From Cladochytrium replicatum (lineage: Eukaryota; Chytridiomycota; Chytridiomycetes; Cladochytriales; Cladochytriaceae), in contig JAHLKD010000034.1 in the NCBI GenBank assembly GCA_025526935.1, forward strand, positions 367,239 to 431,238: 64,000 nt of DNA. Direction: 5' to 3'. The notes under the pieces are model-generated. The model worked only from the letters and a program-made list of their open reading frames with translations. It was not told the DNA's origin and searched no databases. The position numbers and the translations under genes were made by a program. Below are positions 56,018 to 64,000 of the stretch, piece by piece. Position 1 is the first letter of the stretch. Every line of letters begins with the position of its first letter.

Positions 56018-58452
56018 ATGGACGCCGCCTTTGTTAAACCAAAGCGTAAGGCAGCGTCCGACGCAAGCCAAAGACTGGTGGACAGTCATCCTCTTGACAC
56101 ACGGAAGCGAAGTCTGCCAGCCCCCCAAATTTCAGAGGCGTCCAGCGAGGGGAACATCATGCAGGACAAACGCAGACGTGTATCAGGACACGGTGGCAAT
56201 AACAGTGCTCAAGAGCCGAGCTCCACATCTTCTTCCAATGACTCCAGCGAGTTGGGCCTGGCTTCTCAGCATGCACCAGAGCTTCCTGCCGACGTTAGTT
56301 TTGCTGACTCTTCAGTGCGACAGGAGCCTGCAGCTGGATCAGTTCAACCATCAATGCTTTCATCAGACGCAGATGTTGATAGCATGTCGGACTGTAGAGG
56401 TAGTCGAGGCGGCATAGCGAAGGATTACTATAAGGTTGATAATGGTCTGAGAACATGTTTGGTTGCGAAATGCAAGTGGGGCCAGAAGGTCGATAAGACG
56501 GGATCAACAAAAACTTCCTCCGGCATCTGAAAAACCACCATGGAAGTATTGCCAGGTCGCTTGGACTGTTGGACATCGTCCCCAAGGGACAACAGACATT
56601 GAATTTCGGCTCGCAGGAGAAGGAGCAAAACTTTGTGTTCAATCCAGACGTAGCGTGGCGGTCGATTTTGGACTGGATTGCTGCAGACAATCAGGCTTTT
56701 ACTGTTGTGGAGAACGAATTCTTTGTCAGCATGCTGAAGACTTTTCAGCCAAACTATATACCAAAGACGGCAAAAGCAGTGAAGCAAAAGGAGATGGATC
56801 TTTACGATAGGCAGAAGGAGCTCATTAAAGGTCTGATTGTTGGTTCGCCTTCAAAAGTATCAATAACAGCTGACTGTTGGACATCGAAGAACCAGATTTC
56901 TTTTCTTGGAATTACTGCCCACTTCATCACGAAAGAATGGGAGCCGCAGGACTTGCTGCTGCAGATGATTCCGATGGTTGGAAAGCATGAAGGCGTTGCC
57001 ATGGCTAGTCAGCTTGTCAAGTGTCTGGATGAATTTGGCATGCTATCGGGTGAACGCTTATTGTGCATTACAACCGACAACAGTTCAAACAACTTTACCA
57101 TGAGTGCTAAGCTGGAGACGCTCTTGGAAGATAGGGATATTGCGTGGTCTGCAGAAACTCAACACATGCGGTGTATGGCACACATTATCAATCTTGCAGC
57201 AAAGGATTTTATCGATACATTCGCGCCCGCAGGGGACACAGTCGCAAATGACGATAACTCCGGCGTTAATGTCATAAACCTTCTTCGACGGCTAGTCAGA
57301 GGAATCCGGTCTTCCCCAAAACGACGAAGCTCATTTGTTGATTCGTGCCGATTTGTGAAACTGGTTCCTCTATTACCAATTATCGATGTGACAATTCGCT
57401 GGAATAGCACGTTCTACATGGTCAAACGAGCCTTACAGCTACGAGAGGGAATGGACAAAATATGCTGGATTGAAGCTTCTTTGAAAGATTGGTCAATAAA
57501 TCCAAAGCAATGGGAGGTCCTACAGAAGATCCGGGATGGTTTGAGTGTTTTCGAGGTTATATCAAAGGCAATCGAGGGGTCTAGATATCCAACACTTCCG
57601 CTTGTTATTCCATTTTACAACGATCTTATCGATCAACTGGAGGACCTAGAGGATGCAGAATTAGATGAAACTTTCACCAAAGCATTTCGAAATGCACTAG
57701 ATAAGCTGAGAATATATTACTCAATCGCTAAGAGCCCGTGTTTAGCAGTTGCTACGGTACTCGATCCTCGTTTTAAGGATCAATATTATCGATTTTCAAA
57801 GGCTTGGGAGAAAGATGTAAGAAGGGATCAGGTCACCCTAGTGCGGAAAGTCTGGGAGGAATCGTATAAGTCACGGAAAATCAAGAACAGTGGTGCTGAT
57901 GTTTTTGGAGACACGCCAGAAAGTCGACACGATTCGAGCGGAGCTTCCGGTGATAGACAGAAAAAAACGGACGCTGAACGCTTGAGAGCCATTAGATCCG
58001 TTTTCATCTGGCAAGAAGAGATTCCTGAGGAAAAAGATGAGCTGGATCGCTATCTTGGCGATCAGGTACTCCGCGGTATTGATTCTGATGGGAAGCCAAT
58101 CAATATTATGGACTGGTGGAAGACCGTTGGAAGTGTGAACTTTCCAGCCCTAAGCCAGATGGCAATGGACTATTTAGGAATACCAGCAACAAGCGCTCCA
58201 GTCCAACGAAAGTTTTCAGCCGGGGTTGATTTGGTACCTGCAACTCGCAACCGCCTTGCTCCAAGAACAATAAATGCGTTGATGTGCCGTCATGACTGGT
58301 TGCATCAATTGAGTGCTGAAGAACCGTTCAAAAATGATTCCCTAGATTCAAAAAGTGATGTTAGTGAGGATTTTGTAAAGGTGCATAATTTTGGCGAGGA
58401 TTTTGATGTGGTATTAGAGTTGGAAGCAACTGATGATAACCCACTCTTTTAA
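56018..58452 (+). pseudogene. hAT transposase, element 3 (frameshift in BED finger; Glu-to-Gln in hAT motif)
   Basis: Starts MDAAFVKPKRKA at 56018. One A is missing from an A-run near 56510 (ACAAAAACTTCC; element 1 has six As), shifting the frame between the Cys and His pairs of the BED finger. From about 56520 to the TAA at 58452 the rest is open (DCWTSKNQISF, TTDNSSNN, CMAHIINLAAK, IRWNSTFYMV). The C-terminal motif reads SAPVQRKFSAG where elements 1 and 2 have SAPVERKFSAG: GAA to CAA near 58203. This Glu is the conserved acidic residue of the hAT C-terminal motif, by family knowledge the third catalytic residue. TTDNGSNN is also changed to TTDNSSNN. Confidence 0.93.
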
Positions 58453-58479
58453 ATATAAATTGTTGTTTAGACTGTTCAT

Positions 58480-59480
58480 CTGTTGAAGTACCGTCCAGGA
58501 GTTGAGAAAGCGACAGCCTGGACAGAATCCTATTACAAGTAGTATTTGTAGAGAGGTTGGTTGTACTTGATCGAGATCAGTGAAGTATCAGTGAAGTACC
58601 GTCAATGAGTTGAGAAAGTGTCCGGGTGGACAGAATCCTATTGCTAGTAACATTGATAGAGAGGTTAGTTGTATTGGGTAGAGATCACTGAAGTACCGTC
58701 AATGAGTTGAGAAAGTGTCCGGGTGGACAGAATCGTATTGCTAGTAACATTGATAGAGAGGTTAGTTGTATTGGATAGAGATCACTGAAGTACCGTCAAT
58801 GAGTTGAGAAAGTGTCCGGGTGGACAGAATCCTATTGCTAGTAACATTGATAGAGAGGTTAGTTGTATTGGGTAGAGATCACTGAAGTACCGTCAATGAG
58901 TTGAGAAAGTGTCCGGGTGGACAGAATCTTATTGCTAGTAACATTGATAGAGATGTTAGTTGTATTGGGTAGAGATCACTGAAGTACTGTCAATGAGTTG
59001 AGAAAGTGTCCGGGTGGACAGAATCCTATTGCTAGAAGTATTTGTAGAGAGGTTAGCTGTACCTGATAGAGATTACTGAAGTACCGTCAATGAGTTGAGA
59101 AAGTGTCCGGGTGGACAGAAATCTGGGAGACTGAGTGTCACTGTGTCTGTCTGGGTAGAATAGGATTCTGTCCCCCCGGACACTTTCTCAACTCATTGAC
59201 GGTACTTCAGTAATTTCTATCAGGTACAGCTAACCTCTCTATTAATGTTACTAGCAATTCTGTCCCCCCGGACACTTTCTCAACTCATTGACGGTACTTC
59301 AGTAATTTCTATCAGGTACAGCTAACCTCTCTATTAATGTTACTAGCAATAAGATTCTGTCCACCCGGACACTTTCTCAACTCATTGACGGTACTTCAGT
59401 GATCTCTATCAAGTACAGCTAACCTCTCTATCAATTTTACTAGCACTAAGATTCTGTCCACCCGGACAGAATCCTCTCTA
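58480..59480. repeat. 97-bp repeat arrays between the two genes of element 3
   Basis: About six to seven reversed units (58480-59115), the switch segment (ATCTGGGAGACTGAGTGTCA), then about three forward units (59165-59480), one with an internal deletion at GCAATTCTGTCC. Same layout as element 1. Confidence 0.9.
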
Positions 59481-59635
59481 TCAATGTTACTAGCCAGTTT
59501 CTTCCCTAGCTTATTATTATTTTCAGATCGGGTAGAAAACTATAGTGTCAGGGAAGTATTATAGCATACATTCCTGTAACATTCCGGCTAAGAACACCGG
59601 GCCAGTATCTTCCCACGACAAACAGTACAAACACC

Positions 59636-60537
59636 ATGCCTCGAACTACAAAGAAGCGAGCGTTAAAACAATCCAGACCATCATCTGAAAGAGAATCAAG
59701 TGCAGAACCTGTGAATGCACCTGAAACATCTCTGGCATCGGGTTCTGAAGTGGAAGAAGCAGAAGTTGGCCTTGATGTCAAATCTACAGAGGTCAAATCG
59801 ACAGCTCCTTCAAAGAAACTGGCGCGACGTGGTACTAAAGGGGATGCTGACTATTTGCTCATCGACGGACTCTGTCCTGCTTCAGACATACGACTTTGGT
59901 ATCGAAAATTCAAAGCGAGCGGCCACAGCTACGACTCGGAGGACTTCATCAGCAACTGTCAAACAAATCGTGATGAATGCGGCCCAAGATTTGTTCTTCA
60001 AGGGTTGATCGACCGACTTAACTCTGACAGCAAGCTAGTTCGTCAAGCCCTGAACGAAATTCACGATGAATGCAGTGGACGAACGGAGTTCATAACAGCA
60101 GCAAACGCCTATCGTATGGAGTGCTTGAAAAGCTCTTGCTTTCAGAAGGAAACAACATTTCTGGACTTTTACAGGCGGCAGGGACACAAGTACGGCATTT
60201 ACAGAGGAATGCCCGTCACTGCAAAGGTTGACGAGTTCCAAGCGACCATCAAACGAGCAGATGAGGACCGTGAAAGGACAAAACAGGTCCTCAAACAGTC
60301 AGAACGACTGTTGAACATGACAAAAGATCTTGAAGAGACTGCAATGAACGAGAGAAGGACCCGCATCGCAGCAGAAGTGCGAGAGAAGGCTCTCATTGAT
60401 GAATTGGGCAGGGCGGGTGCATTGATTCCGCACGGCGTGCACGAAGAGCTAGCAAGATTCAGGGAGATCACCGCTGCAATGGAAAGGGAGAAGCAGGCAA
60501 CTTCCCAGGAGATTTCACAATGGAAATCACGTGTGAC
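59636..60537 (+). pseudogene. Second hAT-element gene, element 3 (cut by LTR insertion)
   Basis: Opens MPRTTKKRALKQ at 59636 and is open without stops to the LTR junction at 60537 (QWKSRVT), including the codon (CGA, GLIDRLNS) that is TGA in element 1. Translation would continue for 25 LTR-encoded residues. The C-terminal half is separated from it. This is the best guide to the intact N-terminal half of the protein. Confidence 0.88.
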
Positions 60538-61136
60538 TGTTGAACAAAGCTGTGGTCTGGATCCTCAGGTTGTGTGTGTTGCTAATTCACGGGTTAATGT
60601 TTCTAAGAGATGAATAAAGAAGATTGCGAGTCACAAGTACTAGCGCAAGAGAATGCTCCTTGTGTGTATCGCCACAGGCTCCTTAAATAAGTGTACTGTC
60701 GTTTTGGCTTTTCCTTCCGGAAGATCTGGATCGAAGCGATAAGGTTTGACTCTTCTTCTCACAGGCGTAGCGAAGCATAATCATGCTAAGCTGTGCGTGA
60801 GATCTAGCTCTCCTCAACAGGATTGTTCTCACACATGATTCCCACGAACGCGTTAATCATATGTAAACCTTTGCTGTGATCTGATCCGGGCTTCACTTCT
60901 ACAAGTGGATGATAGAAAAGTAATGACAGTTTACTATACCTATGGCCGCAATAAATATAACCCATGAAGAAATAACTGGAGGTATCCAAACTCGTAATAG
61001 ATCATCATCTATATGCTTTAGTTCAATAGTTAGAAATGTTGCTCAGTGAAGAGTGACATTTCTGTATATCGGGCGTTTGTGTTTTTGTACTATCAATGAC
61101 TGGATTGGCCAAGTCCATCAATCGAAATACTTAACA
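60538..61136 (-). repeat. 3' LTR of copia A copy 3 (599 bp)
   Basis: Reverse complement of the LTR at 3557-4155, identical in length, from TGTTGAAC at 60538 to TTAACA at 61136. The preceding polypurine tract (CACCCCCTCAGTC on the plus strand) follows at 61137. It inserted into the second gene of element 3; the expected 5-bp duplication (GTGAC) cannot be checked because the other end is outside the window. Confidence 0.93.
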
Positions 61137-64000
61137 CACCCCCTCAGTCATTAGATAGGTACAACCGAGAGTATCACTCAACCGATCATAACTTTCTGTA
61201 AATGCTGAAGTTGATATTCTATTGAAATAAAGGTGAGTTGTATGGACATCGCCAGCCGGTCGTTCAAGATAGTATATTAAGTGAAGACTGACTGACTAGC
61301 CCCAACGAGCCCCTGTGTTTAAGGTATAATTTACTTCCAAGAGGTTTAGTTAAGATGTCCGCGATCATATCAGAAGTATCCATATGGTGTAACTCCTGAT
61401 GTTTCTGTTCAACTTGGAGATTCACAAATCTCTCGCGAACGTCCATGTGTTTGGTCCGTTTGTTGTTGAACAGATTGTTTGCGATAGACTCGGTGGATTG
61501 ATTGTCTTGCCATAAACGGAGCGGATTGAACGACGTAATTCCAATACCCGTCATAAGATTTTTCATCCACTTCATCTCACGCGATAGTTCGTTCAGCGCA
61601 TACAGTTCGGCTTCCGACGACGAGGCTGCAATAGTCTGTTGTCGAATCGACTGCCAACTGATTGCCGCATTAGCGAACATTACCACGTAACCGGTTCGTG
61701 AGTATCTATCTGCATCGCCCGCCCAGTCTGCATCGGCATAACCTTGTGGGTTGTTAGCCGAATCAAACATGTAGAGACCGTCGGGTCTTAGCATCGGAGA
61801 CGTGATACCAGTCCGTGTATAGTGTAAACCGTAATCCCAAGTACCGAGTAAATATCGTTGTAATCGATAGAGAGCCTTTGATTCTGACTGTCGAGGATCA
61901 ATCTGATGTTGTGCCAAAATATTGACTGCGTATGAAATATCCGGTCGTGTCTTAGTCGCCACGTACGATATCTTCATTAACATTGATCGAAATTGTGTTG
62001 CCTCGGCATCGGACAGTGTTGGTGTGGTCTTATCAAAGATATATGATTTTGACATCGGTGTTTTGGTCGGTTTGATGTTGGTACCCCATAAATTCGCTTC
62101 TTCGAGAATCTTCTTTACGTACAATGCATTGCTAAGGAAATATCCTTCCGTTGTCTGCAATAACTCCATTTTCAGAATCCATTTCGCCTTCGAAGTACTG
62201 CCTACTGTGAACGAAGTTTCCAAATCGGTCTGAAACCGATGATATGCGTTTGGATCTGTGGAAAAATGTAGTATATCATCGACATGAACGGTAGTGTGTT
62301 CGCGGGTATTATTTGTTGGATTGTATCGCCAGAAATGACAGATGTCTGCAATATTCCGCACGAAACCAACACTGAGATATTGTTTCCAAAGAGTTTTGTA
62401 CCATTCTCGAGCTGCCTGGTGTAGACCGTACAGACTTTTGATAAGTCTGCAGACGATGGGTCGATTCTGGAAATCTACTCGTCCGAAACCATGAGGGAGT
62501 TCGACGTAGTTCTCTTCTTCCAGTATCGCATTGAGATATGCACCCTTGATATCAAACTGGAATATGATCATGCCGACTAATGCTGCTAATGCAATCAGAA
62601 AACGGATCGTGGACGTTTTCGTAACTGGAGAATAGGTTTCATCGAAATCCAATCCTTCAATCTGTGAAAATCCTCGTACGACCCAACGTGCTTTGAATCG
62701 AGTAATATTGCCATGTTCGTCAAGCTTATATGTGAACACCCATTTGCCCGATAATAAATTCCGTCTATCAGGTAAAAACGTTTCAGCCCAAGTATTGTTG
62801 CCGACTAGTTGTGTAACTTCCTCCTTCATCGCCGCTAACCAGAATAGAGCCTCATCGGATCGTGATAAAGCCTCACGAAGAGTCTTTGGTGCAGTCCATA
62901 TATTTCCATTCGCAATTGGTTGTGTTGGATATGAGGAATCGGCCTTCAGGGTCCAATCGATATTAGGAACGGACCGGGTAAACAAGGAATTTTGTTTCCT
63001 TTTGGCGTTCGACAAATTTGCACTTGCTTGACGTTTTCGTTTTCTTGCTGCATATGCTTCGTCGACATCTTCTCCAATGAATTGAAGATCACTTTCGAGT
63101 TGTGCATCATATTCCTCTACAGGAGATACGGAAGACAAATTCGGAGATTCTTCAGTAATGGATTGTGGAGTCGATAAATCAGCATTTGGATCATAATCAG
63201 CATCGTCTGGGTCATCATCGTCTAGTCCATGTAAATGTTCAACAACATGCATGTCACCGGCTTCTTCTAAGCGGTAATATATGGGGTCGTCGTTTATATC
63301 CTCATCGATTTCTTCGTCTGCAACGGTAGAAATCGGGAAATTGTCTGAGACAAACTCAACAGTCGTCTCTTGCACCCCCTGATCCCCGGTTGGTATTTGA
63401 TCAACATCGAAATATGTCCCGGCCTTCAGTGGATATTGTACCGTAAGATCGTCGAGTAACTGTCGGGTAGGATTATAACCAACAAAAACTCCCTCGTGGA
63501 ACGTAACATGGAAGTATTCGCCTATTGTGTTTGTCCGAAAATTGAGTGCTATGACGATCTTCAGGTCTTCACCCTTGTATCCGAGAAACAGACCTAGTTC
63601 AGACTTGTCTCGGATTCTGCGCGCCAACCTTTGTTCGTGTGAGATCCACAAACTAACGAGTGTTCCAAAGGCGTGGATAGTTGCCAAATCTATCCGCTTG
63701 TCAAGGTAAGCACAGTACGGAATCGCATTCACAGCTGAATGGAAAGTAGCGTTCTTGACGACCGCAGCGTATAGGATGGAGAGTTGCACGAATTGAAGTG
63801 TTCGTGGTAGTCCAGCTTGTAGCAGCATCGCGTCCGACATATACTTGATCGATTGTATATTCCGCTCTGATAGACCATCGAGTTCCTTTACTGACGGAGG
63901 AGCTGGGTGGACGCGGATGCGAGGAATCTTGGTATTGCACCATTGGATCAACCGTTTAGTAATCAATTCTCCTCGGAACGTAGTTCAGCACGTGTTTAAT
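61137..64000 (-). CDS. Ty1/copia family A pol, copy 3 (integrase end, reverse transcriptase, RNase H)
   Basis: A 900-codon open frame from 63966 to 61264, continuing past the right edge. Integrase C-terminal part: HPAPPSVKELDGLSERNIQS and ELGLFLGYKGEDLKI. Then an acidic linker; RT with WVFTYKLDEHG, FDETYSPVTKTSTIRFLIAL, FDIKGAYLNAILEE and the active site VHVDDILHFS; RNase H with GYADADWAGDADRYSRTGYV, SSSEAELYALNELSREM, LWQDNQSTESIANN, KRTKHMDVRERF and IADILTKPLGSK. No stop or frame change occurs in these 2.7 kb, so it is the youngest-looking copy. At 63970-63985 the integrase block that should read RSDNGGEL appears as RS, then a frame-changing loss of the N-G codons, so even this copy may be defective. 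Confidence 0.9.

Larger units (their letters stand above)
55191..60537 (+). mobile_element. hAT element 3 (interrupted by copia A copy 3)
   Basis: Left TIR TAAGGATCGGCGGGT at 55191, with presumed target sequence GAGCTAAT at 55183-55190. The same order as element 1: GGGTC block, array (about five units, 55400-55890), transposase, reversed array, switch, forward array, second gene. At 60537 the second gene is cut by an LTR retrotransposon; the remainder of the element and its right TIR must lie beyond 64000. Sequence is very close to element 1. Confidence 0.92.

Overview
The window looks like a repeat-rich chromosomal region of a fungus, plausibly a chytrid. The evidence is a Zn2Cys6 regulator with a fungal-type middle homology region, a fungal mL58-type mitochondrial ribosomal protein, short GT-AG introns (many of 35-70 nt), and fragments of gene families (F-box/WW-type ankyrin-like, glycosyltransferase) that I associate with chytrids. 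The taxon is an inference.

Layout. 1-17.2 kb is a nest of retrotransposon pieces (at least three Ty1/copia families, here called A, B and C) with a complete 7,012-bp hAT DNA transposon (element 1, 4201-11212) inserted in a family C integrase. 17.6-22.7 kb is a large five-exon Zn2Cys6 transcription factor gene on the minus strand. 23.3-32.4 kb is transposon territory again: a family D copia tail, a diverged hAT end, a rearranged minus-strand hAT element 2, and fragments of a host DnaJ-X gene. 34.1-48.6 kb is the main host gene block: cyclin B, ribosomal protein uS17/S11, a decayed UNC-50 gene, mL58, a NIMA-related kinase, two decayed genes (F-box/ankyrin-like and glycosyltransferase-like), SLU7 splicing factor, a peroxisomal SCP2 protein, and a single-pass membrane protein. 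48.9-54.4 kb holds a copia C relic and a truncated helicase-type element bounded by direct repeats. 55.2-64 kb is hAT element 3, cut by a family A copia element that runs off the right edge.

Most notable: the hAT family carries two genes, an 811-aa BED/hAT transposase and a second 560-aa protein of unknown family with a coiled coil. It also carries large ordered arrays of a 97-bp repeat whose orientation flips between and around the genes. Three copies allow each to be compared with the others: TIRs (TAAGGWTCGGCGGGT) and an 8-bp target duplication are exact, and all three transposases are inactive through different lesions. Nearly every premature stop found by comparing copies of these transposons is a C:G-to-T:A change. 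Element 2 contains a second copy of a host DnaJ-X gene fragment.

Host genes appear intact by splice-phase bookkeeping, except UNC-50, the ankyrin-like gene and the glycosyltransferase. No CRISPR, operon or bacterial feature is present, and no convincing intact tRNA or rRNA gene was seen.
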